Position numbers and translations under genes: made by a program. The notes beneath the pieces were generated by a model. That model had not been told where the DNA came from, made no database searches, and saw only the letters and a list, made by a program, of their open reading frames with translations. DNA of 64,000 bases from NCBI GenBank assembly GCA_030123625.1, contig CP126121.1:1218179-1282178 (forward strand), given 5' to 3'. Below, in pieces: positions 8,993 to 18,073 of this stretch. Source of the DNA: Nitrospira sp. (GTDB taxonomy: Bacteria; Nitrospirota; Nitrospiria; Nitrospirales; Nitrospiraceae). Positions within the stretch are counted from its first letter, which is position 1, and each line of letters opens with the position of its first letter.

Positions 8993-9248
8993 AATATCCA
9001 ACGGTGAACCGCTCGCAGGCATGCGAAGGCTTTTCGACTTCATCCAGCATGGCCACCGCATAATCTTGCGTCGAAATCCGGCTCTGCCCATTCGCATCCT
9101 TCAGTAACTGATCTTGTCCAAGCCGAAACTTGCCTGTCCGTTGACCTGGAGAGAGATCTGCGGACGGCGAGAGAAAGGACCAATCCAATCTCGGTTCTTG
9201 ACGCAGCAGGTTGAGTGCTTCACGTGTCGCCAGAGCCCCCCTGTTCAA
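8991..9248 (-). pseudogene. C-terminal fragment of NAD(P)-dependent oxidoreductase
   Basis: Eighty-five codons that match nearly residue for residue the last ~85 residues of the gene at 27011-27651 (ATREALNLLR, SFLSPSADLSPG, RISTQDYAVAMLDE, RFTVGY). The NAD(P)-binding N-terminal half with its GATGFVG loop is absent. Without the Rossmann motif it cannot be active. It ends where the CDGSH relic begins, giving a junction of two unrelated gene ends. Confidence 0.75.
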
Positions 9249-9556
9249 TAGTCATTTCATCCGCCGATCGAAACGAAAGAAGTCACAGGCGGATGCCCGA
9301 TTTCCCCGGCGCCAGGGTTTCGACGTCTTTACATTCGGGACGCCGGTGAAGATAGAGATGCCGTTCGTCCTTCATACAACCGTATTCGGTACCGAGGATG
9401 CCTGCCTGTGTGTCCTGAGAAGCGGGCCAGGAAGTGAACCCTGTGATCTCTGATTTTCAAGCAGTCTTCTCACCCATTGGCGCTTGGCGTGACATCCCTC
9501 ATTTGATTACGATGCGTGCAAGTTTTCGCCACGGTGTGTTTCCTCCTTGCCGTTCC
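9249..9556. other. Spacer with no recognised gene
   Basis: About 300 bases between the truncated oxidoreductase and the cNMP/reductase gene. A minus-strand frame of about 57 codons (roughly 9290-9460) lacks a start and resembles no family known to me. No repeats or RNA features seen. Confidence 0.4.
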
Positions 9557-11197
9557 TCACAGGGATGCCAAGTGTTCGTGCACGAACATGACGGCGATCG
9601 CCCCTTCTCCCACCGCCGAAGCGACACGCTTGGTTGAGCCCACCCGAACATCACCGGCGGCGAAGACCCCAGGACGGCTGGTCTCCAGAAGAAACGGTTC
9701 CCGCTTCGCTGTCCAATATGGTGAATCCATGACCGATCTGCCGGTCTTGATAAATCCCTTTGAGTCTTTTTCGATTTCCTTGGGCAACCAGTCCGTACAA
9801 GGGACCGCACCGATGAATGTAAATACCGCAGAGGTTGCCATGGTTTTGACTTCGCCTGTCCGGCAATTCCGAATTTCACACGCATCCAATCGCCCATCGC
9901 CAAGCATGTTGGAAATCTCGGACTCGGCAAGGACCTCGATATTATCCGCCTTCTCGATGCGTTCCACCAAATAGCTGGACATGCTTTTCCGCAGATCGTC
10001 ACCACGAATCAGCACGTAGACTTTCGACGTCTGCTCCGAGAGAAACATGGCCGCCTGTCCGGCCGAATTGCCGCCCCCGACGACGATGACGTCTGAGCCG
10101 CGACACATTTGCGCTTCTGTAACAGTGGCAGCGTAGTAGACACCGGAGCCTTCGAGTCGTTCACGCCCCGGCAGATCAAGCTTGCGATAATCGGCACCGG
10201 TGGCGATCAAGACACAACGGGTCAGCACGTGTCCGTCGTCGTCAAACCTGACGTGGCATACGTCATCGACAAATGCCAGTCGTGTCACTCGAGAAGGCGA
10301 TGAGAATTGCGCGCCGAATTTCTGCGCCTGAAGGATAGCCCGATTGGCCAGTTCGCCGCCCGAAATTCCAGTGGGAAACCCCAGATAGTTTTCAATCTTC
10401 GACGAGGTTCCTGCCTGTCCACCCGGGGCAATCGCATCAATGACGACCGTTGCCAGTCCCTCGGATGATCCATACACCGCCGCTGCCAGTCCCGCCGGAC
10501 CTCCGCCGATAATGACCAAATCATAGGTCTTTTGAGTCAGCAGCGGTCGAACGCCGGTAAGTTCCGCCAACGCCCGAGTGGATGGATTCCGCAGCAACGG
10601 TTCCGATCCACAAATGATAACCGGCGTATCGGACTCACTGAGCCCGAATCCTCGCAACATCTCACTCACCTGGGATTCTCGATCCAGATCAACCCATGTA
10701 AACGGGACCTGATTCCTGGCGAGAAAGTCGCGAATGCGGAAGGTGTCACGGGAAGAGCCGGAGCCGATGACTCTCAGACCCTGGAAGCCGGACGCCACGA
10801 GCAATTCCCGCCGTGCAATGAATGCCCGCAGCAAAATTTCGCCGAGGACAGGCCGTTCGCTCATGATGCGCTTGATGTCTTGGCGTCCGATTTCGAACAC
10901 CTCGGTCTTGCCACGAGCGACGGCGCTCACGAGCGCGGGCCGACCTGTCATGAGACTGACATCTCCGCCGAAGGCATGCCGGTCGTGTCGTGCGACTATT
11001 TTCTTAGTACCGCTCGAATTTTCGCTGATTTCGACCGAGCCGATGGTGACAACAAAAAACTTCCATTCTTTGTCACCGGCTCTCCAAAGAAATTCCCCAT
11101 CATGCAAGGAACGATGGCTGCCGAACGTAGACAGCGTGCCGATTTGAGCGTCGTCGAGGGTCGGAAAAGCAATGGCGTTCAAGTCAATATTGGCCAT
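9557..11197 (-). CDS. Cyclic-nucleotide-binding domain fused to thioredoxin-reductase-like flavoprotein
   Basis: 546 residues from the ATG at 11197 (GGAGAG upstream; the ATG at 11215 has none). Residues ~10-135 form a cNMP-binding (CAP-ED) beta-barrel. A linker of ~90 residues has a glutaredoxin/thioredoxin-like look (PFTWVDLDRESQVSEML). From ~225 on there is a thioredoxin-reductase-type flavoprotein with FAD loop IIGGGPAGLAAAVYG, a second nucleotide loop VVGGGNSAGQAAMFL and the C-terminal FAD motif GVFAAGDVR. The usual CxxC redox pair before the second loop is replaced by AATVTEAQMC, so it cannot act as a classical thioredoxin reductase. A ligand-gated NAD(P)H oxidoreductase is the inferred role. 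Confidence 0.85.
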   Translation of the reverse strand: MANIDLNAIAFPTLDDAQIGTLSTFGSHRSLHDGEFLWRAGDKEWKFFVVTIGSVEISENSSGTKKIVARHDRHAFGGDVSLMTGRPALVSAVARGKTEVFEIGRQDIKRIMSERPVLGEILLRAFIARRELLVASGFQGLRVIGSGSSRDTFRIRDFLARNQVPFTWVDLDRESQVSEMLRGFGLSESDTPVIICGSEPLLRNPSTRALAELTGVRPLLTQKTYDLVIIGGGPAGLAAAVYGSSEGLATVVIDAIAPGGQAGTSSKIENYLGFPTGISGGELANRAILQAQKFGAQFSSPSRVTRLAFVDDVCHVRFDDDGHVLTRCVLIATGADYRKLDLPGRERLEGSGVYYAATVTEAQMCRGSDVIVVGGGNSAGQAAMFLSEQTSKVYVLIRGDDLRKSMSSYLVERIEKADNIEVLAESEISNMLGDGRLDACEIRNCRTGEVKTMATSAVFTFIGAVPCTDWLPKEIEKDSKGFIKTGRSVMDSPYWTAKREPFLLETSRPGVFAAGDVRVGSTKRVASAVGEGAIAVMFVHEHLASL

Positions 11198-11333
11198 TTC
11201 AGGCTCTCCAATCATATCGAACGTTTCGTAGTCGCGTACATCATCGGCGTGTGGTCAATAGATTGCTAACTAGGTGATTCCCTAGCCCTCAGCGCCTCCA
11301 ACTCTTTCAGGTGCAACGACACGAACTCTGTGA

Positions 11334-11780
11334 TTACAGATGCAGCGGCCTAATCGGCGACAGGACCGCTGCCGGGTTGTTTTTCCACACCGACTCATCC
11401 GCATCGACGTAGAGCTCCACTTCATTGCCGTCGGGATCTTTGAGATAGAGACTCTGACTCACGGTGTGGTCACTCATGCCGTCGATTGATACGCCGGCCT
11501 GCTCCAGTTCCTGTTTGGCACTTCGAAGTTCATCCAAGCTGTCTCCCACCTTAATGCCGATATGATACAGCCCCCGATGAGGTCCCTTCGGCGGTCCCGG
11601 AGCGTCACCCACTTGAATGAGCAACAGCTCATGGTGCGTTCGGCCTGATGTCAGCGCAGCGGCTGATCCATTAAAGATCCGCCCCACTTCCTTGAAGCCC
11701 AGCAGATCGCGGTAGAACCCGAGCGATCGATCTAGGTTTTTCACATAGAAGACCACGTGACCCAAATAGTGCGCTTTCAT
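11334..11780 (-). CDS. VOC/glyoxalase-family protein
   Basis: 148 residues with a single vicinal-oxygen-chelate repeat pair. It starts GHVVFYVKNLDRSLGFYRDLLGF and ends YLKDPDGNEVELYVD, which carry the usual His and Glu metal ligands; a central HHELLL and YHIGIKV provide others. The family includes glyoxalase I, fosfomycin resistance and extradiol dioxygenases; the substrate cannot be told. AAAGG lies upstream of the start at 11780. A degraded copy of the same type of start lies at 13717-13775. Confidence 0.85.
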   Translation of the reverse strand: MKAHYLGHVVFYVKNLDRSLGFYRDLLGFKEVGRIFNGSAAALTSGRTHHELLLIQVGDAPGPPKGPHRGLYHIGIKVGDSLDELRSAKQELEQAGVSIDGMSDHTVSQSLYLKDPDGNEVELYVDADESVWKNNPAAVLSPIRPLHL

Positions 11781-11971
11781 ATCCGTTACCTTTCAGTCAT
11801 CATGAGCGCAAAAAGATCCGACAGCATGCTTGCCCGACAATAGCACTCATCAACTTTTTCGTGTTTCCACTCCCCTATTGCTACGTATCCATGTCATAGG
11901 AATATTATCGTGCATGTCTATTCCGGTCGTGACCTCCAGCATAGTGATGCGACTCGACAACCGCATCGACT

Positions 11972-12535
11972 TCAACTATAGCCGTGGAGTTTTCTGACGA
12001 AGTCAATGTATGACAGCAAGAGCCGCTGAAGACGGGACAACAGGTTGGCATCTTGCAGGCTACCGTTGTCATCAAAGGCCTGATGTGCGCGAGGCACGCC
12101 CATCATTTCTGGATATACATGGGCTCCGATGGTCTCAAGCGGCACGCGCGAGTGCCAAAGGCTACGGACGGCGCCGAGCCCGCCGGGCGACGCTCCGATT
12201 AACAAAATGGGCTTGCCTTCAAACGGGATCGGGTCGGTTCGCGACGCCCAATCGATCGCGTTCTTCAACGTACCCGGAATACCTCCATTGTATTCCGGCG
12301 TGGCGATGACCAAGCCATCAGCCTCTTGAATCCGTCGAATAAACTCACGACCTCCGGCCGGGATCCCGTCGCGGGCTTCTAGATCTCCGTCATACATCGG
12401 CATTTCAAATTCATGGAAATCGGCAAGGTCGACCTCCACTCCCGGAGCGACTCGGAGAATGGTCACGGCTTGTTTGATCAATTTGCGATTGAAAGATGCG
12501 GCACGCAGGGAGGCAGCAAAGGCCAGTATTCTCAT
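11972..12535 (-). CDS. NADPH-dependent FMN reductase
   Basis: 187 residues from MRILAFAASLRAASFNRKL; the start at 12535 has GGAGCC upstream, and the longer frame lacks a site. The N-terminal SLRAASFN loop binds the FMN phosphate. TPEYNGGIPGTLKNAIDWASR is the family's flavin and active-site segment, and GASPGGLGAVRS follows. These flavodoxin-fold enzymes reduce FMN, quinones, azo dyes or chromate with NAD(P)H in the cytoplasm. A second family member lies at 22979-23599. Confidence 0.9.
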   Translation of the reverse strand: MRILAFAASLRAASFNRKLIKQAVTILRVAPGVEVDLADFHEFEMPMYDGDLEARDGIPAGGREFIRRIQEADGLVIATPEYNGGIPGTLKNAIDWASRTDPIPFEGKPILLIGASPGGLGAVRSLWHSRVPLETIGAHVYPEMMGVPRAHQAFDDNGSLQDANLLSRLQRLLLSYIDFVRKLHGYS

Positions 12536-12558
12536 TGCCGGCTCCTTTCGATTGCATG

Positions 12559-12702
12559 CTACCGTCGGACGCGAGCTCCATCGCTCCCTCGCCATTCCTT
12601 CTGTTGAAATTCACGTGCACCGGACATATCCGTTTGACGCAGAGACAACCGCATCCTTCTCATGGCCGATGCACCGAATTTATGCAATGTCATGATAGTC
12701 AT
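12559..12702 (-). CDS. Small 47-codon ORF with strong ribosome site
   Basis: AAGGAG sits at good spacing before the ATG at 12702. The first ten residues (MTIMTLHKFG) look like the beginning of an MDR quinone reductase, and divergent HxlR regulators commonly control those. The remainder is basic and without family resemblance. It may be the surviving 5' end of a deleted reductase gene next to the HxlR relic. Expression as a peptide cannot be excluded. Confidence 0.3.
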   Translation of the reverse strand: MTIMTLHKFGASAMRRMRLSLRQTDMSGAREFQQKEWRGSDGARVRR

Positions 12703-12855
12703 GGTGGCTTCTCCTTCCCGGCGCTCCTTTGCACTGCCATTTTGATCTTGGTTCGCCATACACAATTCTGATAAGACGAGTCGCGACGAAAACAAGAAGG
12801 CACCCTCTGGTGCGGCAGTCACCATCCGGATACCGAACCGTGCAATGGAGAGCCG

Positions 12856-13060
12856 ATGGCTAAGAGCCGGACAGGCCCTGCGGAATCGACGGCGAAACTC
12901 ATCGGCGGCCGGTGGAAGATCGTGATCTTGTGGTACCTCTTCCAGGATGTCAAACGGTTCTCGGAGCTGCAGCGGGCGCTCACCGGCGTGTCCCAAAAGG
13001 TGCTGACGCAGCAATTGCGAGACATGGAACGAGACGGCATTGTGACTCGGACTGGTTGGA
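12856..13060 (+). pseudogene. HxlR-family transcriptional regulator, 3'-truncated
   Basis: Starts at ATG 12856 with GGAG upstream. The ~65 recognisable residues form the HxlR winged helix: LIGGRWKIVILWYLFQDVKRFSELQR, then GVSQKVLTQQLRDMERDGIVTRT. The wing should continue with a basic P-x-VEYSLT segment, but after VTRT the frame reads unrelated sequence into the antisense TMEM175 gene and stops only at 13329. The DNA-binding half is present, the wing and dimer helix are lost. A truncated regulator divergent from a truncated partner suggests deletion of a regulator-reductase pair. Confidence 0.75.
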
Positions 13061-13107
13061 ACGATTCACCAGTGTTCGTTCACAACCCTATAGTTATGTC
13101 CATACCG

Positions 13108-13682
13108 TTACTTAGTCAGTGCGTGTTCAATTCGGCGATCCGGCACGAGCCACATGACGGCGACGAGGACGTAGAGGGCACAAGAAATCCATGGTTGTGC
13201 AAAAGAAAATGGATCGCTACCGCGTATGCGGCAAGAGACGTTTTGCCCTTCATGTCTTTGCCGATCGATGTTGCCAAAGTCGAATCCCCTCCATGCCCGG
13301 CAATGAGTGTTCTTGTGAGGATGAAATAGGCGAATCCCGCAAACAGCAATACTGTTCCGTACAGCGCCACCGGCCAGGGCGCAACCTGGTTCTCGCCCAT
13401 CCAGCCGGTCGTGAATGGGATCAATGAAAGCCAGAACAACAGATGGAGATTGGCCCATAAGATTGACCCATTGACGTGTCGGGCCGCATGGATCAGGTGA
13501 TGATGGTTGCTCCAGTAGATACCGAGGTATACGAAACTCAGGATATAGCTGAGGAAAACCGGAATCACCGGCTGCAATGCCACAAACTCGGTTCCGTGCG
13601 GTACTTTCATTTCCAGCACCATGATGGTGATGATGATGGCCAGTACTCCGTCACTGGATGCTTCTAGGCGTGCCTTGCCCAT
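13108..13682 (-). pseudogene. TMEM175-family membrane protein (DUF1211), frameshifted near C-terminus
   Basis: Opens with the family signature SSDGVLAIIITIMVLEMKVP, followed by hydrophobic helices and YWSNHHHLIHAARHVNG. Bacterial TMEM175 proteins are about 200-residue potassium channels. Near 13195-13215 the frame slips: the original frame runs into low-complexity Ser/Pro, while the neighbouring frame continues SFAQPWISCALYVLVAVMW and VPDRRIEHALTK to a stop at 13108. A single-base indel explains this. Only the last helix is affected, so loss of function is likely but not certain. Confidence 0.7.
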
Positions 13683-13716
13683 CGTCGCTTTCTCTTAGAT
13701 ACCGAACCGGTGCCAA

Positions 13717-13775
13717 CACGACTCTTTCAGATCCTCCATCTAGAAGATGACATGACCAAGATAGTTTGCTTTCAT
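13717..13775 (-). pseudogene. 5' relic of a VOC/glyoxalase gene
   Basis: From the ATG at 13775 the minus strand reads MKANYLGHVIF, then TAG, then MEDLKES. The intact VOC gene at 11334-11780 begins MKAHYLGHVVFYVKNLDRS, so this is a start-end remnant of the same family with a stop at codon 12. The ATG overlaps the stop of the histidine phosphatase gene, so the lost gene was once coupled to that operon. Confidence 0.6.
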
Positions 13776-14362
13776 GTCCCTTCCTCGTGTAGGAGGTTCC
13801 ACCGAGTCATGACGCGCCTGTCGTGCTCGAAACCGAGCACGCTGATCGAGGCGGTGCGGAGCACGAACAACCGCCCTGCATCGGGCGCCAGTCCAAGCCA
13901 GCACGCGGCGAGTATGCGTAGAATATGGGCATGTGCGAACAGCGCCACGTCGCCGCCGACCGTCAACGCCCGCCGGATCACCCGTTGGGCACGGTGGCCC
14001 ACCTGCTCGATCGACTCACCCTTGGGAACAGAAGTCGTCCAGATCGACCAGCCGGGCTGTTCCGATCGGATTTCCTGCGTCGTTCTTCCCTCATAGACGC
14101 CATAATCCCATTCAAGCAGATCCTCGGTCACTTCGGCGACCTGTCCGTACCCGGCCAGCCGGCAGGTCTCGCTCGCTCGGCGCAACGGACTGCAGAGGAC
14201 CAATTCAAATCGCCGACCGTCTAGAGACTGCCTCAAGGCGGCAGCCTGACGCTCGCCGGCCGGTGTCAACGCGATGTCGGTCCGGCCCGTATGCCGCTTG
14301 GCTGCGCTCCATTCCGTTTCACCGTGCCGGATCAGCCATAGTTCTTGGCGATGCTCACTCAT
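13772..14362 (-). CDS. Histidine phosphatase (phosphoglycerate-mutase superfamily)
   Basis: 196 residues. The catalytic RHG motif is LIRHGETEWS near residue 10; the second conserved block ELVLCSPLRRASETCRL and a late ALFAHAHILRIL supply the other active-site Arg and His. Members hydrolyse phosphate esters such as alpha-ribazole phosphate, fructose 2,6-bisphosphate or phosphoglycerate; the substrate is undetermined. The start overlaps the upstream acetyltransferase stop by four bases (ATGA), and that gene in turn follows the GH15 gene after six bases, so a sugar-phosphate substrate fits the operon. Confidence 0.88.
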   Translation of the reverse strand: MSEHRQELWLIRHGETEWSAAKRHTGRTDIALTPAGERQAAALRQSLDGRRFELVLCSPLRRASETCRLAGYGQVAEVTEDLLEWDYGVYEGRTTQEIRSEQPGWSIWTTSVPKGESIEQVGHRAQRVIRRALTVGGDVALFAHAHILRILAACWLGLAPDAGRLFVLRTASISVLGFEHDRRVMTRWNLLHEEGT

Positions 14363-14985
14363 GTCTTTTCGGCAGCCGGCTTACTCGCCGCTCCATGTCC
14401 ATTCCCGGATCTCACATCAAACGCCAGAATGTGATACTGCTTCCCTGAAAAGGTAAACTCCCCGACATGCGCCATCCCGAGTCCATCCACGTGGGCATGA
14501 AGGGAATGCGGATTATCGTCGGCGACGAAGGCGACCCCGATGTCATACCGTCCGACGACTTCCTCTTGCAGTGTTTCATACAGTCCGCGGAGGAGTCCCC
14601 GGCCGCGGTACGACCGATCGATGCAAACAGGCCCATAAATAAATACACGAGAGGCCGCGAGCAACCGGCCGCGATAGTCGATTGCATCGAACTGTCGCAT
14701 CATGGCGGCGAGCAGGGGGAATGGTCGATTGAATTCGCGGGAAGAGGCGCAGAGGTAACCGGCCAGGCGACCTTCGGCGGCGGCTACGATAAGCCCGACA
14801 TGGCTTGCCATCTCATCGAGTTGCCGGCGTGTAAACTTCACCGACAAAAAGCCCTCCCGGCGTTCCGCATCCCTCAGGTTGCCGATGAAGTTCGCCGTCT
14901 GCACATCGAGAATCGCCGGGATGTCCTCACGCGTTGCCCGTCTGAATTCTATGGTCCTTACCCGTTCGAGCGTGCGCCGATCCAT
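14359..14985 (-). CDS. GNAT-family N-acetyltransferase
   Basis: 208 residues. IEFRRATREDIPAILDVQ is the GNAT N-terminal strand and helix. VFIYGPVCIDRSYRGRGLLRGLYE contains the acetyl-CoA pyrophosphate loop (RGRGLL), and NPHSLHAHVDGLGMAHVGEF is the C-terminal half. The acceptor is unknown. It sits seven bases after the GH15 stop and overlaps the phosphatase start, so the three genes form one operon. The start at 14985 has a closely spaced GGGGAG; a slightly later start is possible. Confidence 0.85.
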   Translation of the reverse strand: MDRRTLERVRTIEFRRATREDIPAILDVQTANFIGNLRDAERREGFLSVKFTRRQLDEMASHVGLIVAAAEGRLAGYLCASSREFNRPFPLLAAMMRQFDAIDYRGRLLAASRVFIYGPVCIDRSYRGRGLLRGLYETLQEEVVGRYDIGVAFVADDNPHSLHAHVDGLGMAHVGEFTFSGKQYHILAFDVRSGNGHGAASKPAAEKT

Positions 14986-14991
14986 TCTCCC

Positions 14992-16842
14992 CTATCGTCT
15001 TCCTCTGGCTGATCCGGCATTCAATGTCCGATCGAGGTTGAAGGCGGCGCTGATGAGAGCCAGATGAGTGAAGGCTTGGGGAAAGTTACCGAGTGCTTCC
15101 CCGCCGGTTCCAATCTCTTCGGCATACAATCCCACATGGTTGGCATAGCCCAACATCCGTTCGAACAGGAATCGCGCTTCTTCAAGCTTGGCGCGATCGA
15201 CTCTGCCTGCGCGGGCCAGGGCTTCCACCAGCCAAAAGGTACACATGTTGAAGGTCCCCTCTTTCCCATGAAGACCGTCTTCTCCCGTTTCGCTGTCGTA
15301 CCGATATACCAACCCATCGGACATCAGCCCACCGGATTTCGGTGAGCGCATAATCGCCGCCAAAGTATCAAGCATCCTCGGATCGTTCGGTGAAAGGAAA
15401 AAGACGAGCGGCATGATGAGATTCGAAGAGTCCAACGAGTCGCTGTCGTAATGTTGAACGAACGCCGCCCGCTTGGCGTTCCACCCCCGCTCCATGATCT
15501 CCTCGTAAATCTGATCCCGAACGCGCAGCCAACGAGCGCGATCGGCCGGGAAGGATCGCTTGTCGGCCAAGCGAAGGCCTCGGTCCATCGCAACCCAACA
15601 CATCAACTTGGAGTACACGAACTGTCGACGCCCGCCTCTGGTCTCCCAGATGCCTTCATCCGGCTGTTGCCAGTTGTCGCACAACCAATCGAGCCGATGC
15701 CTGATTCTTCTCCAGGAGTCGTGACCGATCGGTGTCACATGCTTGTTGTACAGATAGACGGCGTCGAGTAGTTCGCCGTAGATGTCCAACTGCAACTGGT
15801 TATACGCGCCATTGCCGATTCGCACAGGCTTCGCCCCGCGGTAGCCGTCCAAATGGTCGAGCATCTGCTCCGTCAAATCGTGACGGCCGTCGATTCCATA
15901 CACGATCTGCAACGAGCCGTCCGCCTCCACCTCCTTGGCGCGTGCGGCCAACCATTTCAGGAAGCTGTCCGCTTCCTCGGTGAACCCGATTTTCAAGAAG
16001 CCATAGACAGTGAAGGCCGCATCGCGTATCCAGGTGTACCGATAATCCCAATTGCGTACGCCGCCGGGAGTTTCAGGCAAACTACAGGTCGGCGCGGCCA
16101 CGATGGCACCGGTCGGCTCGAACGTGAGGAGCTTCAGACAGAGGGCCGAACGGTAGACCATTTCCCGCCACCGACCGGTGTAGGTGCACCGCGAGAGCCA
16201 GCGGCGCCAATATTTCACGGTGTGCTCGAACATGTCATCGACTTCGCCCAACGGCGGCCAGGAATCGCAGCTTTCGTCGGCTTCAATGAGCCGCAAGACG
16301 AACACCGCGGATTCCCCTTCTTGCAGAAAAAATAACGCCTCAGCCCCTCGATCGTCCTGTGTCAGGGGGATATCGGTCGCCAGCCCAAGGCTGAGATCCG
16401 GCGAATGAAATCTCACTCCTTGCTTTGTCACGTGGGTATGATGAGGAGTTCGAGCATAGTTGAAGGCGGGATGGCAGCGGACATGAAACTCCATGCTCCC
16501 CTGTGTCACATGGACCCGACGAATCAGTTGATGGTGCCATGGCGAGTCCGGAGGCAAACCGACGGGCATAAAATCCAGGATCTCGCCGATGCCGCTCGAC
16601 GCATGAAAGCGCGTCACAAGCACGTTGGTATCCGGCCAGTAGAGCTGTTTCGGAGAGATGTCTATGTCGGTAGCAGTGATCTCGAACCGGCCGCCTTTCT
16701 CGTCGTCGAGCATGGCCGCAAACACGCTGGGAGAGTCGAAATGCGGAATGCACAGCCAATCGATCGACCCGTTCAGACCGACGAGCGCCGCCGTGCGCAT
16801 ATTGCCGATGATGCCGTAATTTTGGATGGGTTGGTAACTCAT
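14992..16842 (-). CDS. Glycoside hydrolase family 15 enzyme (first copy)
   Basis: 616 residues, the usual length for bacterial GH15 glucoamylase/trehalase-like enzymes. The N-terminal beta-sandwich starts [20 protein letters not shown]. The (alpha/alpha)6 barrel carries [12 protein letters not shown] (263-274), a core substrate-binding segment, and [21 protein letters not shown] near the end. No signal peptide, so intracellular glucan or trehalose hydrolysis is likely. About 75-80% similar by eye to the copy at 19938-21782, with shared upstream sequence. First gene of an operon with the acetyltransferase and phosphatase. Confidence 0.9.
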   Translation of the reverse strand: MSYQPIQNYGIIGNMRTAALVGLNGSIDWLCIPHFDSPSVFAAMLDDEKGGRFEITATDIDISPKQLYWPDTNVLVTRFHASSGIGEILDFMPVGLPPDSPWHHQLIRRVHVTQGSMEFHVRCHPAFNYARTPHHTHVTKQGVRFHSPDLSLGLATDIPLTQDDRGAEALFFLQEGESAVFVLRLIEADESCDSWPPLGEVDDMFEHTVKYWRRWLSRCTYTGRWREMVYRSALCLKLLTFEPTGAIVAAPTCSLPETPGGVRNWDYRYTWIRDAAFTVYGFLKIGFTEEADSFLKWLAARAKEVEADGSLQIVYGIDGRHDLTEQMLDHLDGYRGAKPVRIGNGAYNQLQLDIYGELLDAVYLYNKHVTPIGHDSWRRIRHRLDWLCDNWQQPDEGIWETRGGRRQFVYSKLMCWVAMDRGLRLADKRSFPADRARWLRVRDQIYEEIMERGWNAKRAAFVQHYDSDSLDSSNLIMPLVFFLSPNDPRMLDTLAAIMRSPKSGGLMSDGLVYRYDSETGEDGLHGKEGTFNMCTFWLVEALARAGRVDRAKLEEARFLFERMLGYANHVGLYAEEIGTGGEALGNFPQAFTHLALISAAFNLDRTLNAGSARGRR

Positions 16843-17303
16843 CGGCTTCGCCCGACGAAATCGTCGGAGCTTGTTCGCACAGGCATCAGAGACCTACCCT
16901 TCACCGATCACGGCGCAGTTTCCGCCATACACCCGGCATCTGCATTCAACATGCGCGGTGTCTTGCTCTTCCGGAGGTTATGGCCATAACGGCTTGACCG
17001 GCTCAATCCCGCCAGTGTTTCCCGCAGCACTCAATGGGCTGACCATCCGTCAACACTGCCACCGCCCGATGGCGAAATTCAAGAGAGGCGAACAATAACG
17101 AATGTCCGACAATCTCATCATCAGTCCCGGCCTGTCGCCAAGGCTCGTCCACGCGACAAATTGACGCCGTTGTCCGAGTTCGTGAAAGAACCGCACTTGC
17201 TCAAGGGGACTCGTTCATATTATCTATAGGTATGTTCAGAAGGCATTCAGATCGAAACCCGTCTCCGTCTTTTCCGAGCTGATCTTAACTGAAAGGAGAT
17301 CGC
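16843..17303. other. Intergenic region sharing sequence with upstream of second GH15 gene
   Basis: The first ~200 bases resemble the stretch 21783-22000 upstream of the second GH15 gene. The clearest shared block is CATTCAACATGCGCGGTGTC at about 16945 and 21890, followed by a shared GGCTTGACCG segment. It probably holds the conserved promoter and leader of the GH15 genes. The remainder (17060-17290) shows no gene. Confidence 0.5.
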
Positions 17304-17837
17304 ATGCGAGCCGTTTTGCATCTCATTTTTGTAATAGGCATGGGTGTATCCGCGGTACTCATCAACGGTTCTTTTGCTGATGCGAAGACCGTTGAAGCAG
17401 GAGACTCCAGTTCAAGTTGGATCGGAACCGGCGAGTTCTTGGAACTTGGAAATGGGGGACAGGTCGTCAATGGAATTGTAAAAGGAGTCTTGATCGCCCG
17501 GCATAAGGACGGAGGCAAGCTGATCGTCCATTCCTCGAAGCTGTCCTGTCCGGTGCGTGTGAATCTTAATCGAACGAAGGACTTTCAGGTGATCGAGGGA
17601 CTTTGCACAATCATGGCACATGAAGACAAAGACATCGCGTTCGCCCATTGGAAGTGCTCGGGGAGTTTAAAAGAGTGTGAGGGCGAGTTTACATTTACCG
17701 GCGGGTTCGGAGGTTGGGCTGGAATCTCAGGAACAACCCCGTTCCAGACGAGTATTATTTTTGAGCTACAGGAAGGGAAAACCGGTCAAGCGGTCGGGTA
17801 TGCGGTCTGGCCGAACCTGACATATACGTTGCCTTGA
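17304..17837 (+). CDS. Secreted protein of unknown function
   Basis: 177 residues with AAAGGAG before the ATG at 17304. Residues 1-27 are a clear signal peptide ending FADA. The mature part is strand-rich and Gly-rich, with two cysteine pairs (LSCPVRV, GLCTI and HWKCSGSLKEC) that could form disulfides in the periplasm. No family recognised. It stands alone on the plus strand in a minus-strand region, so it has its own promoter. Confidence 0.75.
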   Translation: MRAVLHLIFVIGMGVSAVLINGSFADAKTVEAGDSSSSWIGTGEFLELGNGGQVVNGIVKGVLIARHKDGGKLIVHSSKLSCPVRVNLNRTKDFQVIEGLCTIMAHEDKDIAFAHWKCSGSLKECEGEFTFTGGFGGWAGISGTTPFQTSIIFELQEGKTGQAVGYAVWPNLTYTLP

Positions 17838-18073
17838 GGCAACGACCGTCCGTCACTTCAGCAATCGTGAATCGGACAACCGGCCTTGGCTGCCACGATT
17901 GTCGCCGGTCCAGCGCAGAGTGACCCTGGCGAGGAAACACGGTAGTCACGCGTGAACCCCAGTGTTGTTCACGTCGAACAGAAAGACGATGCCGGTAGGC
18001 GACAGAGGATGCTCTTCTCCATCAGCACCGCGCAGCGCCTTGTCACGCCTGTTCCTTGAACCACTTCGATCGT
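17838..18073. other. Spacer between convergent genes
   Basis: 235 bases between the secreted protein and zwf stops; no gene, repeat or convincing hairpin-plus-T terminator recognised. Confidence 0.4.
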
